A DNA stretch of 64,000 nt from positions 1 to 64,000 of the forward strand of contig NZ_AUYB01000111.1 of the NCBI RefSeq assembly GCF_001625655.1. Reading direction: 5' to 3'. The translations under genes and the position numbers were made by a program. The notes beneath the pieces were generated by a model, which saw nothing but the letters and a program-made list of their open reading frames with translations, did no database searches and was not told the origin of the DNA. This stretch comes from Pseudoalteromonas luteoviolacea DSM 6061. Lineage in GTDB: Bacteria; Pseudomonadota; Gammaproteobacteria; Enterobacterales; Alteromonadaceae. This document shows positions 43,668 through 52,151 of the stretch, piece after piece; positions within the stretch are counted from its first letter, which is position 1; each line of letters begins with the position of its first letter.

Positions 43668-45287
43668 ATGAAATTTAAAAAACAACAAATCGTAGCAGAG
43701 ACAAAACGTGTTTTAGTATACAAAAACAAGCAGTTTAAGGGTGTACTAACATCAGGGAAGCATACCTTTTGGGATTTTAAAAATGAGCTCGAATTTGTGA
43801 CACACAGTATCGACACGCTATTTTTTGTAGCACCGGACGCAGAGCGTCTGTACCACTCAAATCCAGAAGTGCAAGAACACATACGCCACTACAAATTAAA
43901 TGATCAAGAAATCGGCTTACTGTACTTCAATGACGCCTTGAAAGGCGTAGTTGCACCGGGCGAGAACCTCTATTTGTGGCAAGATGCAGGTGATATCCAT
44001 TTGGAAAGGGTAGATATCAGAAATGACTTTTATGTCGATGACAAAACCTTAAAGCAGATTGAGAAAGCAGGATTAAACCTTGCTTCAAAACTCATCAGAA
44101 CAGCAAAAACCACCGCTTGTAAACCGGTTTACCAAATACAAATTGAACGCGATCACATTGGGTTGTTGTTCGTAGACAATAAACTGGTTAAGGAACTACC
44201 AGCAGGAAAATACGGCGTATGGCAGTTTGGCCGTGAGGTTGAACTCAAAACGTTTGATTGCAAAAAAGTGTCAGCAGAAGATGCCAAAGACATTTACCAA
44301 AAAAACAGTGCAATGCACAGTATCACGCATCAAAAGCTGGGCGCTGAAGAAGTCGGCTTAATGTATGTAAACGAAGTCTTAAAAGGCATTGTACCGCCGG
44401 GGGAGCAAGTGTACCTGTGGAAAGAAGCGGGTCATATTCACTTAGAAAGAGTAGATATCAGCGAAGACCTTTATGTTAAACAGTCCACGTTTACTCAAGT
44501 AAATAATGCAGGGCTAAATAGCACAGCAACGTTATTCAAACCTACAGGCACTCAATGCCAGCCTATTATCGATGTCTCTATCGACAGTGAGCACATCGGT
44601 TTGCTGTATGTAAACAATCAACTGCAGCAACAGTTGGCACCTGGGCGCTATGGTATTTGGCAATTTAACCGAGATATTGAGGTTAAGGTTTTCGACTTGC
44701 GTACACAAATGATAGAAGTCTGTGGACAAGAGATATTAAGTAAGGACAGAGTCAGTCTTCGTATCAACCTCAGCGCCAGCTTTCGAATCCTCAATGCAGC
44801 GCAGGCGGCTTCAAGTGTTGAAGATGTAAATTCATATGCGTATAACGCCCTGCAGCTCGCTTTGAGAGAGGCTGTAGGTACACAAAACCTAGATGATCTG
44901 CTGCTCGATAAGTTGTATATAAACGAAACGGTGAAAGAGCTGGTGAGCGAGCAACTAGCTGAGATTGGGGTACAACTAATCAGCGTCGGCATGAAAGACA
45001 TCATTCTACCGGGAGAGATGAGAGCAATCCTTAATCAAGTGGTTGAAGCACAAAAGGCGGCTGAAGCCAATGTCATTAAACGCCGAGAAGAAACCGCAGC
45101 AACGCGAAGCTTACACAACACAGCAAAAGTAATGGAAAACAATCCAACGCTAATGCGCTTGAAAGAACTAGAAGCACTAGAAAAGGTTGCAGACAAAATT
45201 GAAAGTTTAACGGTTTATGGCGGCTTGGAAGGGCTTATGAACAATGTAGTAAACCTAGGTCAAAAACAAGGAGGCCAACATGTGTAA
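43668..45287 (+). CDS. Slipin/SPFH protein with N-terminal tandem repeats
   Basis: A 539-residue protein. The C-terminal part (about 320-510) is an SPFH/band-7 domain of slipin type (RVSLRINLSASFRILN, then LREAVGTQNLDDLL). No hydrophobic anchor is present. The N-terminal 345 residues comprise five related units of the form G-L-L-Y-V-x-x-x-L-x-x-x-L-x-P-G (near 14-44, 80-121, 162-198, 227-268, 308-344), with two longer GDIHLERVDI-type units. Slipins accompany rtcB in many bacteria. They may scaffold the repair enzymes. It overlaps rtcB by eight bases. Confidence 0.92.
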   Translation: MKFKKQQIVAETKRVLVYKNKQFKGVLTSGKHTFWDFKNELEFVTHSIDTLFFVAPDAERLYHSNPEVQEHIRHYKLNDQEIGLLYFNDALKGVVAPGENLYLWQDAGDIHLERVDIRNDFYVDDKTLKQIEKAGLNLASKLIRTAKTTACKPVYQIQIERDHIGLLFVDNKLVKELPAGKYGVWQFGREVELKTFDCKKVSAEDAKDIYQKNSAMHSITHQKLGAEEVGLMYVNEVLKGIVPPGEQVYLWKEAGHIHLERVDISEDLYVKQSTFTQVNNAGLNSTATLFKPTGTQCQPIIDVSIDSEHIGLLYVNNQLQQQLAPGRYGIWQFNRDIEVKVFDLRTQMIEVCGQEILSKDRVSLRINLSASFRILNAAQAASSVEDVNSYAYNALQLALREAVGTQNLDDLLLDKLYINETVKELVSEQLAEIGVQLISVGMKDIILPGEMRAILNQVVEAQKAAEANVIKRREETAATRSLHNTAKVMENNPTLMRLKELEALEKVADKIESLTVYGGLEGLMNNVVNLGQKQGGQHV

Positions 45288-46506
45288 ATCACAATACGAG
45301 TTATTGGGTAATAATACCAAGCATCCGATAAAAGCTTGGACAAAAGGCGTTCCTTTTGAGCCCGAGGCACAGCAACAGCTTAAAAATATCGCATCAATGG
45401 ATATCGTACACAGCCATATTGCCGTGATGCCTGATGTACACCTAGGTAAAGGTGCCACGATAGGCAGTGTAATCCCGTCAGTGGATGCAGTTATTCCTGC
45501 TGCAGTAGGTGTGGACATAGGCTGTGGCATGGTCGCCACCAGAACCACACTAAAGGCCAGTGACTTACCCGATAACTTAAAGTCGATACGTAGCGCTTTT
45601 GAAGCCGTTGTACCGCATGGTCGTACAACAGGGCGAGGCAAGCGTGATAAAGGGGCTTGGGGAAATATACCCAAACTGGTACAAAAAGAGTGGCTAGCGT
45701 TGGAGCAACGTTTTGCTCAGATTTGTGCAAAACACCCAGCAATCGCCAAGAGCAACCATGTAAACCACTTGGGTACTATGGGTACAGGTAATCACTTTTT
45801 GGAGCTTTGCTTAGATGAAGCGCAAAATGTATGGCTAATGCTGCATTCAGGGAGCCGAGGCGTGGGCAACCGCATAGGCACTTACTTTATTGAACTGGCA
45901 AAAAAGGAGATGCAACGCCACCAGCAGCACTTACCCGATATGGACCTTGCTTACCTTAAAGAAGGTAGCATCTATTTCGATGACTATGTAGAAGCCGTAG
46001 AATGGGCACAAGATTTTGCAGCAAAGAACCGTGAAATTATGATGTTCAATGCATTAAAAGCGCTAAAAGAAGAGCTGCCAATGCCATTTGAGACGGTGGA
46101 TGTAGCGGTTAACTGTCATCACAATTACATCTCAAAAGAGGTGCATTTTGGTAAAGCGTGTTATGTCACCCGAAAAGGCGCCCTTCGTGCAGAGCAAGGT
46201 GAAATGGGGATCATTCCGGGAAATATGGGCGCTCGTTCATACATTGTTAGAGGCCTTGGCAATCCAGATAGCTTTAATAGCTGTAGTCATGGCGCAGGGC
46301 GTGTTATGTCGCGCACTAAAGCCAAAAAAGTCTATAGTATTGCCGATCATGAAGCTGCAACAAAAGGGGTAGAATGCCGTAAAGACGCAGCTGTAATAGA
46401 TGAAATACCGCACGCCTACAAAGATATAGATAAAGTTATGGCTGCACAGCAAGACTTGGTAGAAGTCGTGCACACATTAAAACAAATCGTTTGTGTAAAA
46501 GGATAA
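45280..46506 (+). CDS. rtcB: RNA ligase RtcB
   Basis: A 408-residue RtcB. Metal ligands include Asp79 and Cys82 (GVDIGCGM), and NHLGTMGTGNHF and HSGSRGVGN carry further His ligands. The nucleophile is His337 in SHGAGR, the position used in E. coli RtcB, followed by GAGRVMSR. RtcB joins a 2',3'-cyclic phosphate or 3'-phosphate end to a 5'-OH end using GTP and Mn. Its start overlaps the slipin stop by eight bases, so it is translationally coupled. Two bases separate its stop from the rtcA ATG. Confidence 0.97.
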   Translation: MCKSQYELLGNNTKHPIKAWTKGVPFEPEAQQQLKNIASMDIVHSHIAVMPDVHLGKGATIGSVIPSVDAVIPAAVGVDIGCGMVATRTTLKASDLPDNLKSIRSAFEAVVPHGRTTGRGKRDKGAWGNIPKLVQKEWLALEQRFAQICAKHPAIAKSNHVNHLGTMGTGNHFLELCLDEAQNVWLMLHSGSRGVGNRIGTYFIELAKKEMQRHQQHLPDMDLAYLKEGSIYFDDYVEAVEWAQDFAAKNREIMMFNALKALKEELPMPFETVDVAVNCHHNYISKEVHFGKACYVTRKGALRAEQGEMGIIPGNMGARSYIVRGLGNPDSFNSCSHGAGRVMSRTKAKKVYSIADHEAATKGVECRKDAAVIDEIPHAYKDIDKVMAAQQDLVEVVHTLKQIVCVKG

Positions 46507-46508
46507 GA

Positions 46509-47561
46509 ATGACAACAACGACAAACAAACCAACTATCATCATTGACGGTTCAAAGGGAGAAGGCGGTGGCCAAGTCCTACGAACCGCTCTTAGCCTATC
46601 GATGTTATTAAATCAGCCTATTGAGATTAAAAATATCAGGGCAGGAAGAAAAAAGCCGGGGCTAAAGCGCCAACACCTGACATGTGTACTTGCTGCTCAG
46701 CAGATATGTGATGCACAAGTAACTGGGGCCGAGCTTAATTCTCAACATATCACTTTTGCACCAAACTCGGTGCAAGCTGGTAATTATGAATTTAAAATCG
46801 GCACAGCAGGTAGTACAGTACTAGTTTGCCAAACTATTTTGCTGCCACTGGCACTAAGTGGTAAAGCGTCCAAAGTCAAACTACAAGGGGGCACCCATAA
46901 TGGCATGTCTCCTTCTTTGACCTTTTTGGAGCGTTCGTTTATGCCTGCACTAAAAAGCATGGGATTAAACTGCGAAATCACAACACATAAACTGGGTTTT
47001 TTCCCAGCTGGTGGTGGTAGTTGGCAAATAGATATTTCTCCACTGGCGTCTCTAAAGCCTTGCCAGTTTGAGCAACCTGGTGCAGAGTTAGAGACTCAAC
47101 AAAGTAACTGTCATTCGCTTTCGATTATCGCAGGAGTAAGAGACTCCGTGGCCAATAGGGAAATCAAAGCTGCACAGTCGCTATTGGGTTGGAGCGCAGC
47201 AAACACCGAAATAGACAGAGCTAAAGCCTTTGGCAACGGCAACAGCTTTCACTTAAGCGTAGGGCAGGGCATGCAAGTCGCCATGTTTGAACAAATTGGC
47301 GAGCTCGGCCTCTCCGCTGAACGAGTTGCGGGCCGCACGGTTAAAGCACTACAACATTATTTAAAGTCTGGCGCAGCAGTTGAGGAGCACTTGGCAGACC
47401 AACTTTTATTGCCCATAGCACTTGCAGGCGGCGGCAGCTTTACTACCTCTGCGCTGAGCAGTCATACAACGACCAATATCAACGTTATTGCACAGCTCAG
47501 CGGCATACAAATTAAAACACAACAACTCAACGAACTCCTTTGGAAAGTTTATTTGGATTAA
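46509..47561 (+). CDS. rtcA: RNA 3'-terminal phosphate cyclase RtcA
   Basis: A 350-residue cyclase. It has GSKGEGGGQVLRTALSLS at the start, RKKPGLKRQHLTCVLAA, GGTHNGMSPSLTFLE, and the likely AMP-accepting His294 in EEHLADQLLLPIAL. RtcA converts a 3'-phosphate to a 2',3'-cyclic phosphate with ATP, feeding RtcB. AAAGGATAAG precedes the ATG at 46509. The N-terminal extension (46491-46508) overlaps rtcB and is not used. Confidence 0.96.
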   Translation: MTTTTNKPTIIIDGSKGEGGGQVLRTALSLSMLLNQPIEIKNIRAGRKKPGLKRQHLTCVLAAQQICDAQVTGAELNSQHITFAPNSVQAGNYEFKIGTAGSTVLVCQTILLPLALSGKASKVKLQGGTHNGMSPSLTFLERSFMPALKSMGLNCEITTHKLGFFPAGGGSWQIDISPLASLKPCQFEQPGAELETQQSNCHSLSIIAGVRDSVANREIKAAQSLLGWSAANTEIDRAKAFGNGNSFHLSVGQGMQVAMFEQIGELGLSAERVAGRTVKALQHYLKSGAAVEEHLADQLLLPIALAGGGSFTTSALSSHTTTNINVIAQLSGIQIKTQQLNELLWKVYLD

Positions 47562-47563
47562 TA

Positions 47564-48370
47564 ATGGATAAAGCAGTCTTATCAATCGAACCAAATGCAC
47601 GCACAGAAGTCATGGCCCGCATCAAGAAGGCTGAACAAGAACACAATGTAAAGGTCCTTTACGCTATCGAGTCGGGCAGCCGTTCATGGGGGTTTGCATC
47701 ACCGAATAGCGATTATGACGTCCGCTTTATTTACGTTCACCCTAAAGATTGGTATTTGTCTGTCATGTTAGAAGATAAGCGTGACGTGATTGAGTACCCG
47801 ATAACGGATGAGATTGATATTAATGGCTGGGATCTGCGAAAAGCACTCAAACTTTTAAAGGCATCCAATCCTGCGATAGGAGAGTGGCTCAACTCTCCCA
47901 TTGTCTACATCAATGAAGATAAGTTTAAGACTCAAGCCCAGGCTCTTTTTGCTCGCTATTACAGAACTGAACGCGGCCTATACCATTATATAAATATGGC
48001 AAAAAGCAATTATAGAGGCTACCTCAAACAGGAAAAGGTGCCTTTGAAAAAGTACCTTTATGTATTGCGCGCTCTATGTGCAGCAAAGTGGATTGAAAAA
48101 TATGACAGCCCTCCACCAATTGAGTTTTCCGTGTTGGTTAACTCAGTGATAGAGGATACTCAACTGTTGTTAGAATTAAACGCTTTGGTTGCCAAAAAAC
48201 AGCAAGCTACCGAAAAATCGCTAGCCCCCAAAATAATAATGTTAAATACCTTTATTGAGTCAGAACTCAGTTATTTTGAAGACAATATCAGAAAGTCAAA
48301 TAGTCATGAGCAGGATACACACCATTTAGATGCCTTTTTTAGAAACTGGCTCGAAAACGCATTTATCTAG
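47564..48370 (+). CDS. RlaP-type nucleotidyltransferase (RNA-repair associated)
   Basis: A 268-residue protein of the predicted nucleotidyltransferase superfamily (COG3541; Pfam RlaP, RNA-repair-linked DNA polymerase beta-like). The motif Gly38-Ser39 followed by Asp50-x-Asp52 (GSRSWGFASPNSDYDVRF) is intact. Members occur with RNA ligases and are proposed to modify or extend RNA ends; activity has not been fixed. It starts two bases after the rtcA stop, so it completes the operon. The 19-bp repeat begins at its last base. Confidence 0.88.
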   Translation: MDKAVLSIEPNARTEVMARIKKAEQEHNVKVLYAIESGSRSWGFASPNSDYDVRFIYVHPKDWYLSVMLEDKRDVIEYPITDEIDINGWDLRKALKLLKASNPAIGEWLNSPIVYINEDKFKTQAQALFARYYRTERGLYHYINMAKSNYRGYLKQEKVPLKKYLYVLRALCAAKWIEKYDSPPPIEFSVLVNSVIEDTQLLLELNALVAKKQQATEKSLAPKIIMLNTFIESELSYFEDNIRKSNSHEQDTHHLDAFFRNWLENAFI

Positions 48371-48388
48371 TTAGTAAAAAATTGATCT
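48370..48388 (+). repeat. Copy of the 19-bp repeat at the end of the RNA-repair operon
   Basis: GTTAGTAAAAAATTGATCT starts at the last base of the RlaP stop codon and matches the array consensus. It lies 21 bases before the convergent LysR stop. Confidence 0.75.
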
Positions 48389-48408
48389 GTAGTGGCTAAC
48401 CCCAGCCA

Positions 48409-49278
48409 CTACAGCAGCTTGCCTATCTCTTTAGCTACGGTTTCAACACGTTTGGGACATACATAGTTTCGCCTAGTGCACAAATATACAGTTTCAAACA
48501 CAGGGTTGTTCAAAGTGTGAATCGCTACCTTTTCTTGCAGCCCAAATGCCTCCACCGCAGGAGCTGGCAAAACAGTAAAACCAAACCCCATGGATACAGG
48601 TTGTAAAATCAGGCCAATTTGATTCGAAAACCCTTTCTTTTTGAGCAAACTAGCGTGCTGAAACTCTGGATAGTTTGCACCTAAGAGTAAATTTGCGTGG
48701 TGGCTACCATCTGGGTGATCAACAAAACCAAGTTCACTGATGGATTGCCATGACGGCTGCGCCAAACAAGCAGGCGTAACAAGTAACAGTTGTTCTTTGG
48801 CAATCGATTGGCTACATACATCTTCTAATTTACTTTTTGCGGTCATTAGGCCTAAGTCGACCGTTTTATTAGCCACAGCCAATTCGATTTCTGAATTCGG
48901 AGCGAAACGGTAGTCTATGACTAGATTTTGGTGCTTCGCTTGCAAGTCCAATAAATGAGGGTACAACTTCAGCCCCAAACTGCCTGGCGACATAATACGC
49001 ACACAGCCTTCATAAGCAGGGTCATCGCCAATGGACTGTTCTAAATCAATAAGATCATCCAATATCGCTCGTCCATGATTATGCAGCTTTTCTCCGGCAG
49101 GAGATAATGAAAAGCGCTTGCCATCACGCACAATAAGCACCTGATTTAATTGAGCTTCTAATTTACTAATATGCTGACTCACACCTGACTGCGTCATATG
49201 CAAACTCTCTGCTGTGCGCGTGAAGTGACCTATCTCAGCCAGTGTGCAGAACGTACGTAGCCAAATCAAATTAATCAT
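48409..49278 (-). CDS. LysR family transcriptional regulator
   Basis: A 289-residue LysR protein with HTH at residues 2-62 (IGHFTRTAESLHMTQSGVSQHISKL). The effector domain continues to the end with GFGFTVLPAPAVEAF, typical of the YhaJ/LrhA-like group. It is divergent from the VOC gene at 49370 (91 bases between), so that gene may be its target. It is convergent with the RNA-repair operon. Confidence 0.93.
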   Translation of the reverse strand: MINLIWLRTFCTLAEIGHFTRTAESLHMTQSGVSQHISKLEAQLNQVLIVRDGKRFSLSPAGEKLHNHGRAILDDLIDLEQSIGDDPAYEGCVRIMSPGSLGLKLYPHLLDLQAKHQNLVIDYRFAPNSEIELAVANKTVDLGLMTAKSKLEDVCSQSIAKEQLLLVTPACLAQPSWQSISELGFVDHPDGSHHANLLLGANYPEFQHASLLKKKGFSNQIGLILQPVSMGFGFTVLPAPAVEAFGLQEKVAIHTLNNPVFETVYLCTRRNYVCPKRVETVAKEIGKLL

Positions 49279-49369
49279 TACAATATATTATTAATATAAG
49301 AACAAATGATAATTTCACATTATAGCTGGAGATTTGTAACCTGCACTCAAATTATGAGGAGCACATATT

Positions 49370-49870
49370 ATGAGCAAGGTATATCCACGAAACTTTTCCC
49401 ACATAGGTATCTCTGTACCTGACCTTGAAAAAGCAGTTGAATTTTACACTGACGTATTAGGCTGGTATTTAATCATGACGCCAACACAGATAACTGAAGA
49501 TAACAGCGCAATTGGAGAGATGTGTACTGATGTTTTCGGAGCTGGCTGGGAGCGATTCCGCATTGCGCACCTATCTACAGGAGATAGAATTGGCGTCGAA
49601 TTATTTGAATTTAAAAATCAAATCAATCCAGACAACAACTTCGAGTACTGGAAAACGGGTGTATTTCACTTTTGTGTTCAAGACCCAAATGTTGAAGAGC
49701 TTGCCGAACGCATCGTCGCAGCTGGCGGAAAAAAGCGCATGGAGAAGCCCCGCTACTACTACCCAGGTGAAAAGCCTTATCGTATGATTTACATGGAAGA
49801 CCCATTTGGCAATATTCTAGAAATCTATAGCCACAGTTATGAGCTAATTTACGGCGCTGGGGCATATTAA
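49370..49870 (+). CDS. VOC family (glyoxalase/dioxygenase-like) protein
   Basis: A 166-residue protein with one vicinal-oxygen-chelate domain: FSHIGISVPDLEKAVEFYTDVLGW at the start, VFHFCVQDPNVEELAERIVAAGG in the middle and MIYMEDPFGNILEIYSH near the end. Metal ligands His and Glu are in those segments. It may be a lyase or dioxygenase; the substrate is unknown. GAGG precedes the ATG. It is divergent from the LysR gene and ends at a strong terminator. Confidence 0.92.
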   Translation: MSKVYPRNFSHIGISVPDLEKAVEFYTDVLGWYLIMTPTQITEDNSAIGEMCTDVFGAGWERFRIAHLSTGDRIGVELFEFKNQINPDNNFEYWKTGVFHFCVQDPNVEELAERIVAAGGKKRMEKPRYYYPGEKPYRMIYMEDPFGNILEIYSHSYELIYGAGAY

Positions 49871-49882
49871 CTTTACTTTTCT

Positions 49883-49909
49883 AAAGGCGCAGACAACGCG
49901 CCTTTTTTT
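49883..49909 (+). terminator. Rho-independent terminator
   Basis: AAAGGCGC, 7-base loop, GCGCCTTT and seven T's. It directly follows the VOC gene. Confidence 0.92.
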
Positions 49910-50117
49910 GAGCACCCGCTTTATGACCACTTGTAAAATGCCTGTCCACTTAGAGTTAGTTGTACTTATTTGCTTTGGATAGCGATTATAAAACAACCTC
50001 AAACAAAGTTTTTGCTGATTCCCTTTTATAGGTATAGTAGAATATTTGCCCTATTTTCTAGATGTAATTTGAACGGCATTCAGCTTGCGGGCTCACAGTG
50101 CCATTTGAGGAGAAATA

Positions 50118-52058
50118 ATGTTCAAAAGGTGCTTTTATAAAAGTACGTATATCTCAGCCGCTTTTGCGCTGTTAAGCCTTACTGCATGTGGTGGTGGAGG
50201 TTCAGATAACTCCAGCTCTGGTGTGACATCACCTCAATCAAACGTTGATACCACGGCCCCGGTTATTACCATCAATGGCTCAAAGAGCGTCACGCTAATG
50301 CTTGGTGAAAGCTATACTGAGTTGGGTGCATATGCAACTGACAATAAGGATGGCGAAGTAAGTGTTGGAGTATCAGGCACACTTAACCTTAATCAAGTAG
50401 GCACTTACACTCTGACTTATAGTGCTACAGACAGTGCAGGGAACACAGTCAGTGTGCAAAGAACAATTTCCATCGTCGCGCCCAACGACACAACAGCACC
50501 TATTGTGACATTAAAAGGTGATAGCCAAATTACATTGCAATATGGTGATACATATCAAGAACTAGGCGCGACAGCGACTGACAATATCGACAAAGTGGTC
50601 GAAGTCACTATTACCGGACACGTAAATACATACCAACCAAGTGATTACACGCTAACTTACTCTGCTACCGATCTGGCAGGTAATCAAGGCACCGCAACGC
50701 GGACAGTAACTGTACTTCCAGAGCAAGATACGACGGCACCCGTATTAAGTTTAAACGGTGACAATTATATTAAGCTATTTTTGAATGAAGCCTATGTCGA
50801 ACTAGGCGCGATAGCAATTGACAACGTTGATGGTGAGCTGACAGCAACCGCTTCAGGTACTGTGGTTACTGATACTGTTGGCAAATATACCGTCACCTAT
50901 ACCGCAACAGATAAAGCGGGTAATCGCGCGAGCATTGACCGTACCATTGATGTAGTAATACCTCGAGAGTTCATCACCACATGGAAAACAGACAATGTAG
51001 AGCAGGGCTCAACTGATGAATACACAGTAAAAATAGACACAATCGGAGATGGGTATAACTTCCAAGTTGACTGGGGCGATGGTAATTTGAGCACTGATGT
51101 GACAAGCACGGTCTCTCATACTTATGAGTCTACTGGTACATATACAGTTAAAATCTCTGGTGATTTCCCGCGCTTTTATTTTGGAGAGCGAGAAGCAGAC
51201 AGAATTAAATTGCTCTCTATAGAGCAGTGGGGTGATATACGTTGGTCTTCAATGGAGTATGCATTTCTCGGCAGCACAAATTTAGTAGTGAATGCGACTG
51301 ATGCGCCCGACCTAACCAGAGTTACAGATCTATCATATATGTTCGCTGGAGCCAGTTCGTTTAACCAAGACATTAGCCACTGGGATGTATCGAATATCAC
51401 AGCAATGAGTGCCATGTTCCAAAATGCCTCCAGTTTTAACCAAAACATAGGGAATTGGGATGTGTCCAATGTTCAGTACATGGGCTACATGTTTTACGGC
51501 GCAACAGAATTTAACCAACCAATTGGGGGTTGGGATGTTTCAAGTTTGAAAGACATGTTATTTATGTTTTATGAAGCCAGTAGCTTTAATCAACCCATAG
51601 GCAACTGGGATGTCGGCCGAGTCTATAAAATGACAGCCTCTTTTGCTGGTGCCACCGCATTTAATCAAGACATTGGTGACTGGGATACATCGGAAGTATT
51701 TTACATGGGCAGAATGTTTGATGGCGCTTCATCATTCAATCAAGATATTGGGCGCTGGCAAGTATCCCATGTTGCCTACATGAATAGCTTGTTTAGAAAT
51801 GCCACTGCATTTGATCAAAACCTTGGCAACTGGGATATTTCAAACCTTGTAGATATGCGCAGCATGTTTCAATATATAACGCTTTCTGTAGAAAACTATG
51901 ACGCACTGCTTAAAGGTTGGAGCCAATTGCCTAACCCACCTACAAAAATAGGCTTTCATGCTGGGAATAGTAAATACTCAGCGAGTGGTAAAGCTGCACG
52001 AGACATACTAACCGGTGTCCACGAGTGGAATATCGCTGATGGCGGGCAAATCGAATAG
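50118..52058 (+). CDS. BspA-like surface lipoprotein with Ig-like and PKD domains
   Basis: A 646-residue lipoprotein (signal ending LTACGGGG, a Gly-rich tether). Three DUF5011-type Ig-like domains (about 45-115, 120-195 and 205-280; each begins with DTTAP and has GATATDN-like or GAYATDN segments) are followed by a PKD-like domain (about 290-355, DWGDGNLSTDV) and BspA/DUF285 repeats (from about 380 on, of the form MFxxASSFNQxIGxWDVS, at least eight units). Such proteins are surface-exposed and often adhesive. It is a single gene with GAGGAGA before the ATG. Confidence 0.93.
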   Translation: MFKRCFYKSTYISAAFALLSLTACGGGGSDNSSSGVTSPQSNVDTTAPVITINGSKSVTLMLGESYTELGAYATDNKDGEVSVGVSGTLNLNQVGTYTLTYSATDSAGNTVSVQRTISIVAPNDTTAPIVTLKGDSQITLQYGDTYQELGATATDNIDKVVEVTITGHVNTYQPSDYTLTYSATDLAGNQGTATRTVTVLPEQDTTAPVLSLNGDNYIKLFLNEAYVELGAIAIDNVDGELTATASGTVVTDTVGKYTVTYTATDKAGNRASIDRTIDVVIPREFITTWKTDNVEQGSTDEYTVKIDTIGDGYNFQVDWGDGNLSTDVTSTVSHTYESTGTYTVKISGDFPRFYFGEREADRIKLLSIEQWGDIRWSSMEYAFLGSTNLVVNATDAPDLTRVTDLSYMFAGASSFNQDISHWDVSNITAMSAMFQNASSFNQNIGNWDVSNVQYMGYMFYGATEFNQPIGGWDVSSLKDMLFMFYEASSFNQPIGNWDVGRVYKMTASFAGATAFNQDIGDWDTSEVFYMGRMFDGASSFNQDIGRWQVSHVAYMNSLFRNATAFDQNLGNWDISNLVDMRSMFQYITLSVENYDALLKGWSQLPNPPTKIGFHAGNSKYSASGKAARDILTGVHEWNIADGGQIE

Positions 52059-52151
52059 TTAAAATGACTTAACTCCAGGCCTTGGTCAATACTGGCAAGG
52101 CCTAGTAGAGTTCAATCATCTAACTAACTTTTTACATGTTTACTTCACGGC

